Assembly (NCBI GenBank): GCA_038250235.1
Contig: JBBSCO010000019.1
Location: forward strand, 1-45,993
Length of the DNA: 45,993 nucleotides
Direction of reading: 5' to 3'
DNA from: JAAUTS01 sp038250235
Lineage (GTDB): Bacteria; Verrucomicrobiota; Verrucomicrobiia; Methylacidiphilales; JAAUTS01
In this document: in pieces, positions 25,011 through 33,014 of the stretch
Layout: the number at the start of each line of letters is the position of its first letter
Position numbering within the stretch: position 1 is the first letter of the stretch
The notes under the pieces: model-generated
Told to the model about the DNA's origin: nothing
Databases searched by the model: none
The model's input: the letters and a program-made list of their open reading frames with translations, nothing else
Position numbers and translations under genes: made by a program

Positions 25011-25054
25011 GCCTGCCAGCTTTCCCCAATCCGAGGTGAAAAGGAGGGACTTAC

Positions 25055-25122
25055 CCCGTCTGACCCTGTCTGAAGTGCCATTCAGGACTGAACCCGTCTG
25101 GACGTCTGACTGGCCCCGTCTG
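25055..25122 (+). repeat. cluster of CCCGTCTG short repeats
   Basis: CCCGTCTG occurs exactly at 25055-25062, 25093-25100 and 25115-25122, with CCTGTCTG at 25065-25072 and a GACGTCTG variant between them. Clustered, variably spaced short repeats of this sort resemble degraded mobile-element ends. The function is unknown. Confidence 0.5.
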
Positions 25123-25232
25123 TGAACGACTCCCCGCCAACCGCCTCTTGAAAATCCCTCTTTTCCCCTTGCCAACTTAGACAGTTGCTGACCCCTTTGG
25201 CTTTGCTTAAATTGACCGTGTGATTGCAGCGG

Positions 25233-26288
25233 TTAAACAAAACAACGTTGCAGCCACGGGTCAGCGTCCAGTAACGCTCGTATTTCCTTCAAGCAATCAC
25301 GCGAAGTTAGCACAGTATAAAAATCGCTTTTAAGTTCAGGGGCAAGACGCGCGGCTTCGATCCATTCCCCGCGATCAAACGGATCTTCTGCAATCGCGCT
25401 CCAGAAGCCGGTTTTTTCAAATAGGTTGGCAATTAGTTGCGATTGGTTGCCCTGAAGCAAGCTGATCAGGTAAGTGGCCACACCCACCTGCAATCCATGT
25501 AAACGGGGACGTTTGCTATTGGCATCAAGCGCATGGGAAATCAAATGTTCACTGCCGCTCGCGGGTCGCGACGAGCCGCAGATCGACATTGCGATGCCAT
25601 TTAGCATCAATGCGGTGCCCAATACTTTCATGCCTTCCAAGTCACGCGTCGGTCGTGACATTAATTGATATACGCTCGCATCTGACAGCAATGCGGCAAA
25701 GTCGTCCACTTCCGTTCCATTGGCGTGAAATGCCAGTTTCCAGTCCTCCACAGCGGTGAGTTTGGACAAAAGATCTCCCACGCCGGAAAGCCAGAGCAGG
25801 GGTGGGGCTTGCAGACAAACTTCCGTGTCAATTATGACGCCGAAAGGCACGGTCGATGGCATGGAACGCCGCTTGTTGTCGATCGTGAGACTGGATTGCG
25901 GACTACAAAAGCCGTCATTAGAAAGGGAGGTCGGGATTGCCAGATAGGGGCGCTTGGAAAGGGACGCCACGTATTTCGCGACATCCAAGGCCTTTCCTCC
26001 GCCAAAACCGATAACGGCATCCACGTTGGCCGCCTGCTCATGTGCGAACTGTGCTGCGGTTTTGACTTCAATGGAATCGACTGCTTTTTCGTGAGCTATG
26101 ATGGTGCCTGTGGAACAGAGCGTCTCTCGCAAACGGTCTCGCAATTCCAAGCTGAACCCGTCGCTAAAATACACGGCGACACGGCGAAACGCGTAGCGTG
26201 CCGCATAAGCGCCGATCCGATCCAAGGCTCCGGGTTTCACACGGACCAAACGCGGGATTTCCGTATGCAATTGACTTCGTTCTTTCAA
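25233..26288 (-). CDS. sn-glycerol-1-phosphate dehydrogenase-like enzyme (iron/zinc alcohol dehydrogenase fold)
   Basis: A metal-dependent NAD(P) dehydrogenase of the EgsA/AraM type, 351 residues from the chosen start. NAD binding is marked by IGFGGGKALDVAKY. PTSLSNDGFCSPQSSL is characteristic of glycerol-1-phosphate dehydrogenases. Metal ligands are expected at Asp in GVGDLLSK, His in GSEHLISHALD and His in RLHGLQVG. A longer frame starts at 26420 but overlaps the permease by 136 bp and adds 44 unrelated residues. TTG at 26288 overlaps the permease TGA (TTGA), which gives coupled translation and the normal family length. The nearby lactate-type permease suggests a small-hydroxy-acid or polyol substrate, but this is inference. 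Confidence 0.8.
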   Translation of the reverse strand: MKERSQLHTEIPRLVRVKPGALDRIGAYAARYAFRRVAVYFSDGFSLELRDRLRETLCSTGTIIAHEKAVDSIEVKTAAQFAHEQAANVDAVIGFGGGKALDVAKYVASLSKRPYLAIPTSLSNDGFCSPQSSLTIDNKRRSMPSTVPFGVIIDTEVCLQAPPLLWLSGVGDLLSKLTAVEDWKLAFHANGTEVDDFAALLSDASVYQLMSRPTRDLEGMKVLGTALMLNGIAMSICGSSRPASGSEHLISHALDANSKRPRLHGLQVGVATYLISLLQGNQSQLIANLFEKTGFWSAIAEDPFDRGEWIEAARLAPELKSDFYTVLTSRDCLKEIRALLDADPWLQRCFV

Positions 26289-27868
26289 AATAAAATAGCC
26301 GCTGCCAGGGCAAGTGTAGCGCCATAAATCAAAACCGGCACCATCGCTTTCTTTAAAATTTCGCCTTCCGCATTCACAAGCGAAAGCACGGCGCAAACTG
26401 CGACGATATTGTGAATACAAATCATGTTGCCCATCGCCGCACCGGCCACTTGCAAAGCCAGTAAATTTACAGGATCCACTCCCGTATCAATGGCAATTGA
26501 CTGTTGGATTCCGCCAAACATCAGGTTTGAGATGGTGGTGGAACCCGAGAAAAAGCTGCCCAGCGCCCCGAGAAATGGCGCGAAGTAGATCCATGCTTCT
26601 CCCGTCACCCCGGAAAGTGTATTCCCCAGAATCATGGTAGAAGCCCGTTCGCCATCTACCATTAGTAATTTTACAAACACCAACGCACCAAACAATGCGA
26701 CTACTGGGCGTCCAATTCGCTGAGCTGTTGCAGCCAGAGTGTTGCGGATTTCAGAGGCCGGCGCACGAAACAGCAAGAGCGCCAGTGCCGCAGTCACCAC
26801 AAAGGGAATAATGGAGGGCACGTAAAGAATGGCGTGGGTCCAATTTAAGTCCTGCCCAAGAATATTCCGCAATTGCACGACCAGCGAAGGACTCAATAAA
26901 AACTCGCCCAGAGAACCAAACACGAAGCGGATCCACGGCGTTGTGGCAGTCAACCAACCGCGCAGCCCAAGATCGGGAATCCGGGTTACCAATAAGATGA
27001 ATACGGTCGCAGCAAGGGGAATCAAGGCCATCACAACGGTGCGGGAGACGAGTGGCCGCCTGGGTTTAGAGCTCGGTTCCGGCTTTTCCAGTCCAACACC
27101 GAAGCGAGCAAGCAAAATCGTGATAACCATGCCGCATGCGCCGCCAGCGATGGTGGGGAACTCATAGCTAACCGCCGATACCAACAACATCGGCAACACG
27201 CAGGCCAATGTGGAAAGGTAGATAAATACCAAATTTTTGCGGATCACGGAGCCATCCACCACGATGCGGAGCGCAATGGGAGGTAACACCAATGCGGCAA
27301 CTGTTTGTAAAATCGCAGTTTTCCAACCCACCGCGAGCAATTCGCTCTCAGGAAGATCCAACGTTTCCAGCCCAAACCAAATTGGCGTCCCGGCTGCGCC
27401 GAAGGCCGTGGGGATGGTATTAAAAATCAGACACAGAACCGCCACGCGCAATGCTGGAAATCCCAATCCCACCAGTACCGGTGCTGCCAATGCAGCCGGA
27501 GTGCCAAAACCACTCGCCCCTTCGATGAGGAACAAGAACGACCATCCGACCAGCATAAGCTGCGCGACTGGATTCGAAGAAACATCGCGCAGCCACCCAT
27601 TCAAAACGGTCATCACCCCGGATTTCTCGAGAGCGACAAAGAAAAAGATCGCGCCAAAAACAATTGCGATTGGCGTGAGCGCTTCCAGAAGTCCGGTGAT
27701 CACGGCGGCATTTGCCAACAACAATGGCGTCTGAAAATACCAGCCGCGTATGGCATAAGCGACCAGTGCCGCCAGTGCGAAGGCATAAGTGGACGGCAGT
27801 GGGCGTGGCTTCGTCATCAGCCAGATCAACAAGCCGATGGGAAATGCAGCCAGAATAAAGTCGATCAT
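26285..27868 (-). CDS. LctP-family lactate/glycolate permease
   Basis: A 527-residue integral membrane protein with about 13 hydrophobic segments. Family signatures are FLIEGASGFGTPAALAAP in the first half, then FNTIPTAFGAAGTPIWFG, and in the second half LGALGSFFSGSTTISNLMFGG. LctP proteins import L-lactate, and in some bacteria glycolate, with protons. The stop codon overlaps the start of the dehydrogenase gene, forming a two-gene operon. A copy of the 108-bp repeat ends 80 bp upstream. The substrate is inferred from family only. Confidence 0.88.
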   Translation of the reverse strand: MIDFILAAFPIGLLIWLMTKPRPLPSTYAFALAALVAYAIRGWYFQTPLLLANAAVITGLLEALTPIAIVFGAIFFFVALEKSGVMTVLNGWLRDVSSNPVAQLMLVGWSFLFLIEGASGFGTPAALAAPVLVGLGFPALRVAVLCLIFNTIPTAFGAAGTPIWFGLETLDLPESELLAVGWKTAILQTVAALVLPPIALRIVVDGSVIRKNLVFIYLSTLACVLPMLLVSAVSYEFPTIAGGACGMVITILLARFGVGLEKPEPSSKPRRPLVSRTVVMALIPLAATVFILLVTRIPDLGLRGWLTATTPWIRFVFGSLGEFLLSPSLVVQLRNILGQDLNWTHAILYVPSIIPFVVTAALALLLFRAPASEIRNTLAATAQRIGRPVVALFGALVFVKLLMVDGERASTMILGNTLSGVTGEAWIYFAPFLGALGSFFSGSTTISNLMFGGIQQSIAIDTGVDPVNLLALQVAGAAMGNMICIHNIVAVCAVLSLVNAEGEILKKAMVPVLIYGATLALAAAILF

Positions 27869-28133
27869 GCTCGCGGAATCATTTTTCCCTCCATTAGAGA
27901 TACTTGAGAGTCCGGTATTCTCCTTCCCGGTTCAAGTCTGACTTTCGTTTGATAGGAAATCGCTTTCGGGCCTCCGGGGCGTTGGCCCGGAGTTTGAAGC
28001 TGGAAGTGGGTGTTTCCATGGATGAATGGTGGCAGATCGGGGTTTGAGGGTTAAGCCTGCCCGCCGTAGCCGACAGGTGCAAGAGGGATGACTGGCCTGA
28101 CCAGCTCGGGTGGGCCGCGAGTGGCAAAATGCT
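27869..28133. other. 265-bp gap between nadA and the permease gene, with repeat copy 3
   Basis: It holds copy 3 of the 108-bp repeat and a flank with GCCGTAGCCGACAGG. A leftward 77-residue frame here is built from the repeat and has no protein-like features. The promoter for the permease operon is expected between the repeat and 27868, or the operon is read from nadA. Confidence 0.6.
27949..28056 (+). repeat. 108-bp dispersed repeat, copy 3
   Basis: It starts TTGATAGGAAATCGCTTTCG and ends GGGGTTTGAGGGTTAAGC. It contains the best internal hairpin of the three copies, CTCCGGG/CCCGGAG with loop GCGTTGG. It lies 77 bp downstream of the intact nadA stop and 80 bp upstream of the permease start. 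Confidence 0.88.
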
Positions 28134-29057
28134 CTAATTCTTGCTCCAATCCAACATACGCTCGATCGGGATTCTGGACTTTTCCAACAGTTCAGGGCTC
28201 ATATGAATCTGGGGTTCCAAAGTTTCCAGAGCGGACACCATTTTTTCAAGAGTGTTCATCTTCATGTAACGGCAATCCGCGCAGGCACAGTGGTCTGTGG
28301 GGCCCGGAATGAATTCTTTACCGGGGATTTCGCGGCGCAACCGGTGCAGCATGCCTGATTCTGTCACAATGATGAAGGCCTTCGCGTCCGATTCCTTGCA
28401 GTAAGAAACCATTTTTTCCGTGGAACAGACTTCGTCGGCCAGGAGGCGGACAGCACGGGTGCATTCGGGATGCGCCACCACGGGTGCATCCGGAAATTGT
28501 TCGCGGATTTTGACGATGCTTTGATGGGTGAATTCGATATGCACATAGCAGTTTCCCTCCCATAACTGCATCGGCCTTCCGGTTTGCTGGGTCACCCATT
28601 CCCCCAGATTTTGGTCGGGAACGAAGAGGATTTTCCGGTCGGCGGGCACCTGGCGGACAATTTTCATCGCATTGCCGGAAGTGACAATCACATCACTGAG
28701 AGCCTTGACTCCTGCGGAGCAGTTGATGTAAGCCACCACATAGTAGCCTGGGTTTTGATCCAGATAGGCTTTCAGATCTTCAGCAGGGCAGGAATCCGAA
28801 AGGGAGCAGCCTGCGTTCATGTCAGGAATAAGGACCACTTTGCCTGGATTCACGATTTTGGCCGTTTCAGCCATAAAGTGAACGCCGCAAAAAAGAATGA
28901 CATCGGCCTGAGTCTTCTGTGCCTGGTAGGCCAGGCCCAGGGAATCTCCCACAAAGTCGGCGACTTCCTGAATTTCTGCCGTCTGGTAATTGTGGGCAAG
29001 GATGACGGCGTTGCGCTCTCTTTTCAAAGCAAGAACCCGTTCTTGGAGTGTGGACAT
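28134..29057 (-). CDS. nadA: quinolinate synthase NadA
   Basis: NadA condenses iminoaspartate with dihydroxyacetone phosphate to quinolinate for NAD synthesis and holds a [4Fe-4S] cluster. The 307-residue protein has the AHNYQTAEIQEVADFVGDS signature near the N-terminus. The cluster cysteines by alignment to Thermotoga NadA are C84 (NAGCSL), C170 (EGNCYVH) and C262 (ADCRYMKMN). HPECTRAVR and SEMPEL-like family features are intact, ending MSPELLEKSRIPIERML. A diverged copy of these last codons is found 6.3 kb away at 21757. No nadB or nadC is adjacent, though nadD is at 32224. Confidence 0.95.
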   Translation of the reverse strand: MSTLQERVLALKRERNAVILAHNYQTAEIQEVADFVGDSLGLAYQAQKTQADVILFCGVHFMAETAKIVNPGKVVLIPDMNAGCSLSDSCPAEDLKAYLDQNPGYYVVAYINCSAGVKALSDVIVTSGNAMKIVRQVPADRKILFVPDQNLGEWVTQQTGRPMQLWEGNCYVHIEFTHQSIVKIREQFPDAPVVAHPECTRAVRLLADEVCSTEKMVSYCKESDAKAFIIVTESGMLHRLRREIPGKEFIPGPTDHCACADCRYMKMNTLEKMVSALETLEPQIHMSPELLEKSRIPIERMLDWSKN

Positions 29058-29192
29058 ATTTCCAACTTAGAAGTGTTTTCGACTTTGAAAAGTCCGACTT
29101 TTTGACTGCTCAGACTTCCACCACTTAGCAACCTGACGGGCATGGACTCCTTTTGTATTGTCCACCAAGGATTCATTTTTTTCGGGTCATTC

Positions 29193-29211
29193 GGCTAGGA
29201 ACCGCCTAGCC
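29193..29211. promoter_or_regulatory. 7-bp inverted repeat just before the rlmI-like start
   Basis: GGCTAGG and CCTAGCC flank a 5-nt loop and end 10 bp before the ATG at 29222, where a ribosome binding site would be expected. No good Shine-Dalgarno sequence is visible. It may be an operator or an RNA hairpin affecting translation. Confidence 0.4.
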
Positions 29212-29221
29212 TAAAACTCAG

Positions 29222-30445
29222 ATGAGTTCCGTCTCCACCACCAAGCCTGTCACACTCAGGGTACGCCTGACCCAAACTGCCGAAACCATCGTCCGTCAGG
29301 GCCATCCCTGGGTCTTTGCCGACAGTGTCAAGTCCTTGACCCGTGAGGGCAGGAGCGGAGAACTGGCCGTCATTTTTGACCGGAATGACAAATTCATGGC
29401 TCTCGGCCTCTTTGACCCGGAATCCCCCATCCGCATGCGTGTCCTACACATTGGAAAGCCCGTCAACATTGACGAACCATGGTGGTCCGCGAGGCTGGAA
29501 AGCACCTTGGCCAAGCGAAGCAATGTTCTTGATGAGAACACCAACGGGCTGCGCTGGGTCAATGGTGAAAGCGATGGCTGGCCTGGCCTTGTTTTGGATC
29601 AGTATGCCGACGTTCTGGTGTTGAAACTCTACACCGCTGCATGGCTCCCCCATCTTCCTATGTTAAGGAAACTTTTTTGGGAGAAGTTACAGCCTATCTC
29701 GATCGTCTTACGACTAAGTCGGAATATCCATCAAAGTGCCGCCAAACTTGGACTGAAAGAAGGGATTGTTTTGGATGGGGAGCCCATCAGGCATTCCGTT
29801 ACTTTTCAGGAATCCGGCATCCGCTTTTATGCGGATGTTTTAAAGGGTCAAAAAACGGGATTCTTTCTGGATCAGCGCGAAAACCGCCGCAGGGTCGAGA
29901 TCCTGTCCAGAGGCAAAAAAGTACTCAATCTCTTCAGTTTCAGCGGGGGCTTTTCCCTTTATGCCGCCCGAGGCGGGGCCAAACAGGTGACCAGTGTCGA
30001 TATCAGCAACCATGCCCTGACTGAACTAAAACAAAATTGGGAACTCAACCGCAGCAACAGGGAAATACGAAACTGTAATCACAATGAAATCCAGGCGGAT
30101 GTGTTCGAGTGGCTGGAAAAAGAGAACAATACCTATGGCCTGATTGTACTGGATCCTCCTTCCCTAGCCAAGCGGGAAAAAGACCGGGAGGGAGCCATCA
30201 AAGCCTACGAAAAAATAACTTCAGACAGCATTCAACGTCTGGAAAAAGGAGGTCTTCTTCTCAGTGCTTCCTGCTCCGCCCACGTAACCACGGACGAATT
30301 TATCCAGGCTGTAAGGAGTGCCTACAAAAAAAGCGGGCGACGCTTTGAAGAACTGGAAATCACCGGACATGCCCCGGACCATCCCGCCAGCTTTTCTGAG
30401 ATGAATTATTTGAAAGCAGTCTATTTAAAAGAAGTTTTTGGCTAA
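29222..30445 (+). CDS. 23S rRNA m5C methyltransferase, RlmI family
   Basis: A SAM-dependent RNA methyltransferase of 407 residues. An N-terminal PUA domain (about 10-85) begins with VRLTQTAETIVRQGHPWVFADSV, followed by a central EEHEH-like domain with NGESDGWPGLVLDQY. The Rossmann methyltransferase domain has FFLDQRENRR, VLNLFSFSGGFSLYAARGGA (SAM motif I), VLDPPSLAK (motif IV) and the SASCSAH cysteine motif. RlmI methylates C1962 of 23S rRNA in E. coli. The paralogue RlmK/L or other members of COG1092 cannot be excluded. It is divergent from nadA. Confidence 0.88.
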   Translation: MSSVSTTKPVTLRVRLTQTAETIVRQGHPWVFADSVKSLTREGRSGELAVIFDRNDKFMALGLFDPESPIRMRVLHIGKPVNIDEPWWSARLESTLAKRSNVLDENTNGLRWVNGESDGWPGLVLDQYADVLVLKLYTAAWLPHLPMLRKLFWEKLQPISIVLRLSRNIHQSAAKLGLKEGIVLDGEPIRHSVTFQESGIRFYADVLKGQKTGFFLDQRENRRRVEILSRGKKVLNLFSFSGGFSLYAARGGAKQVTSVDISNHALTELKQNWELNRSNREIRNCNHNEIQADVFEWLEKENNTYGLIVLDPPSLAKREKDREGAIKAYEKITSDSIQRLEKGGLLLSASCSAHVTTDEFIQAVRSAYKKSGRRFEELEITGHAPDHPASFSEMNYLKAVYLKEVFG

Positions 30446-30501
30446 TAGTCATTGGTCAGTTAAAATACTAATGTGGGTTACCAACGGCAAGATCAAATTT
30501 T

Positions 30502-31242
30502 TCACCTCTTCTCTGCTTCCACCAACCAATCCCATGGGTAGGGACTTTTCATGTGCACTGCCGGTTTTTTAAATTCCGTGTGCCAGGAATATTCCACTTT
30601 GTGGAAGGCTTTGACTTCAAAGCCGTAACCGGACAGCAGGTGTTCCAGCTCTTCCTTGAGATAATGTTTGGTCGGAACGGAATCAATATCGACAAGACCT
30701 TCTCCCGCGCGTTTGAAAATTCCCAGGTCGGCTGCCGCTTTACGATACGATTCCCCATCGCGCAAATTCCAGTCGATCAAACGATAGGACGCAAGAAGGG
30801 CCGACTCCAACGAAGGAACAACCAGGAGAAATGAAGCGCCTTTGTTCAGGGTGCGTGAAATGGTTTTCAGAATATCAGACCTGACCGAATGGGAATCCGT
30901 GATCAATACATTGACACATAAACCGAAATCCCCCCTGGGTAGCTTTTTATCCGGATGGGCGAGGTTTTGTGTTTCAACGATTATGTTAGGGAATTCCTGA
31001 CAAATCTTGGCGGCCTGTCCAACGAGCTTGGGGGAAAGATCATAACCCCTCACCTTCCGAAAATACCTTGCCAGATAGGGCAGGAATTTTCCCGTTCCGC
31101 AACCGAAGTCGACAGCCTCCAGACCCTTCCGGGCCAGCCTACTGATCCGTTTTTCGATAATTTTGTTCTGATCGCTGGCCCGAACGTCGAAAATTTCCCC
31201 GTCATAATCTTCCGCAATGGTGTCCCAATAATTCCGATTCAT
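30502..31242 (-). CDS. class I SAM-dependent methyltransferase
   Basis: A 246-residue methyltransferase with SAM motif I AVDFGCGTGKFLPYLARYF and the acidic end of beta-2 in VRGYDLSPKLV. The C-terminal half has CVNVLITDSHSVRSDILKTI. No substrate signature is evident; a small-molecule or lipid target is as likely as any other. It is convergent with the rlmI-like gene and divergent from the alpha/beta hydrolase gene. Confidence 0.8.
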   Translation of the reverse strand: MNRNYWDTIAEDYDGEIFDVRASDQNKIIEKRISRLARKGLEAVDFGCGTGKFLPYLARYFRKVRGYDLSPKLVGQAAKICQEFPNIIVETQNLAHPDKKLPRGDFGLCVNVLITDSHSVRSDILKTISRTLNKGASFLLVVPSLESALLASYRLIDWNLRDGESYRKAAADLGIFKRAGEGLVDIDSVPTKHYLKEELEHLLSGYGFEVKAFHKVEYSWHTEFKKPAVHMKSPYPWDWLVEAEKR

Positions 31243-31395
31243 TCCGGAGCTTAACGAAAAGAAGTGCGGGGCATATCAAAGATTTAAACGGGTTTATCGC
31301 CACTCCAAAAGCGAACAGTTTTTTCCAAAAGAGTCGTTCCTTAGAAAAGGTTGCCATAATATTGTTTTTTAGAAAAATTCTGTCAGACTCGCATC

Positions 31396-32223
31396 GTGCA
31401 ATCGGGCCGAACCTTCACTTCTGTTGTTCTCTTCCTGGGAACATCTTATCTGGTAATCGTGACCATCATCGCACTATCCCAACGAAGCCTGATTTACCAG
31501 CCTTGGCATGACGACGACAACGCACTGATTGCCCAGGCCGAGACCTTCGGACTGCTTCCCTGGTTGGATGGAAGTGGCCAGCGCATTGGATGGATTTGTC
31601 AGGGTAAAGGTCAGGGATCACCGGTTCTCATCATGCACGGGAATGCTGGACATGCCTTGTTTCGAGTGTATCTGGTGGATTGCTTTCAAGCCGCCTCGGA
31701 TCCTGCGGTCATTGCCATCCTGGAATATCCCGGATACGGATCACGACCGGGCACGCCCGGACGCGAGATGTTGGTCACTGCCGCTGTGCAGGCCATTGAA
31801 CTCCTGCATCGACAAACCCGTAAACCAGTTCTCTTGGTGGGCGAATCCATTGGCTCTGTTGTGGCAGGTGAAGCCGCGGCACAAAGACCGGAACTTGTCG
31901 CCGGACTGCTGATGCTCACACCTATGAATAGCCTCAAAGATGTCGCTCAGCACCACTTCTGGTTTTTACCCATCGGATTGATCCTTCAAGACCGCTACGA
32001 TTTGGAATACGCACTACGCGGGATGAAGGTGCCCATGGCGGTGGTGTTAGCGGAGAAAGACAACATTGTTCCGCGTCTGTTTGGAGAAAAGCTTTACGAT
32101 TCCTACACCGGCCCGAAGAAATGCTGGACCCCCTTGGGCTCAAGCCACAACGAAATGCCCTATCATTCAGAACCGGAATTCTGGAAGCAAATTTTTAATT
32201 TCTTGAAAACGGCCCCGCTTTGA
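31396..32223 (+). CDS. membrane-anchored alpha/beta hydrolase
   Basis: A 275-residue hydrolase with one N-terminal membrane segment (about 8-28), then the fold core. LIMHGNAGHAL is the oxyanion region. The nucleophile elbow GESIG contains Ser151, and the likely triad is completed by Asp222 (AEKDNIVP) and His251 (GSSHNEMP). This resembles the Bem46/YqkD-like group, whose substrates are mostly unknown. The start codon is GTG. The stop abuts that of the convergent nadD. Confidence 0.8.
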   Translation: MQSGRTFTSVVLFLGTSYLVIVTIIALSQRSLIYQPWHDDDNALIAQAETFGLLPWLDGSGQRIGWICQGKGQGSPVLIMHGNAGHALFRVYLVDCFQAASDPAVIAILEYPGYGSRPGTPGREMLVTAAVQAIELLHRQTRKPVLLVGESIGSVVAGEAAAQRPELVAGLLMLTPMNSLKDVAQHHFWFLPIGLILQDRYDLEYALRGMKVPMAVVLAEKDNIVPRLFGEKLYDSYTGPKKCWTPLGSSHNEMPYHSEPEFWKQIFNFLKTAPL

Positions 32224-32814
32224 TCAGGGTTGATACAAACCCTGATCACGAATGTATTGTTCAACCTGCACGGGAATCAAACCGATCACGGACTTCTTTT
32301 CATGCAAGGCCTGTCTCACGGCGGTGGCGGAGACAGTCGGAACAGATGAACCTGCCAGCTGAATTTTCAAATCCTTGAGCTTGTTTTCTGTAGATGTGGG
32401 AATCTGACGGCTGAAAATCAAAAAATCGACCGTTCTGGCCCATTCATGAATTTTGGCCCACTTGCCCAGAAGCTGGTATTGATCCTCGCCGATGACCAGA
32501 ACCATTTGATCCTCCGGAAATCTTTCTCGTAAATACTCCAGTGTCTGCCAAGTGTATGAAAGCTCAGGCCCATCGATTTCGAAACGTGAAACCTCAATCC
32601 GGGGATCATCAGGCATGGCAAGTTTCAACATGTGGAGACGATGATCTCCGGAGGTTGGAGCTGTCGTGTCCCCTTGAGCGATTTTTAGAGGTGACAAACG
32701 ACAGGGCATCACCACCAGATGATCAAGGCCTTCCTGCAGAGCCGCAGAAGCAATGGCCACATGGCCAAGATGTACTGGATCAAAGGTTCCTCCAAACAGC
32801 CCGATTCGTTTCAC
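32224..32814 (-). CDS. nadD: nicotinate-nucleotide adenylyltransferase NadD
   Basis: NadD adenylates nicotinate mononucleotide, the next-to-last step of NAD synthesis, so it works after NadA encoded 4 kb away. The nucleotidyltransferase signature GLFGGTFDPVHLGH lies at residues 5-18, with LVVMPCRLSPLK following, and the conserved ISATAVR-type motif appears as VSATAVRQAL near the C-terminus. The frame is open to an ATG at 32889, but GTG at 32814 is preceded by GAGG at Shine-Dalgarno spacing and gives 196 residues, the normal size. It is divergent from the guaB-like gene. Confidence 0.92.
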   Translation of the reverse strand: MKRIGLFGGTFDPVHLGHVAIASAALQEGLDHLVVMPCRLSPLKIAQGDTTAPTSGDHRLHMLKLAMPDDPRIEVSRFEIDGPELSYTWQTLEYLRERFPEDQMVLVIGEDQYQLLGKWAKIHEWARTVDFLIFSRQIPTSTENKLKDLKIQLAGSSVPTVSATAVRQALHEKKSVIGLIPVQVEQYIRDQGLYQP

Positions 32815-33014
32815 GACCTCAACGCTAAGCGCAAAATTCCGTCTTCTCAAGCGGGAAGGGAAAACACCTGTCAGCGCCGAAGACAGCACCGTTAAAGCCG
32901 GATTTACTTAACTATCTCAAGGTCAAGTGTTAAGCAACGGCAGCTGTTGTGCATCGACCACTTTTCCGATCAAAAAAAACTTGCTTAAGCCGTTCCTCTG
33001 ATGTTGTCTTAAAC

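Larger units (their letters stand above)
24896..25232. other. 337-bp intergenic region with repeat copy 2 and CCCGTCTG motifs
   Basis: No gene is supported. It holds copy 2 of the 108-bp repeat next to the ATPase start. It also has three exact copies of CCCGTCTG (25055, 25093, 25115) plus a variant CCTGTCTG at 25065. The ATPase promoter must lie in or beyond the repeat, unless the gene is read from the upstream lctP operon. Confidence 0.65.

Noticed and set aside
24896..25081. 62-residue upstream extension of the P-type ATPase
   Set aside because: It is translated from the repeat copy 2 and unrelated spacer; the family N-terminus begins after the ATG at 24895.
21822..28056. Integron cassette array
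   Set aside because: The same-orientation repeats recall attC sites, but I could not find matching 7-bp core sites, strong imperfect palindromes or an integrase gene. The idea is kept only as a layout analogy.
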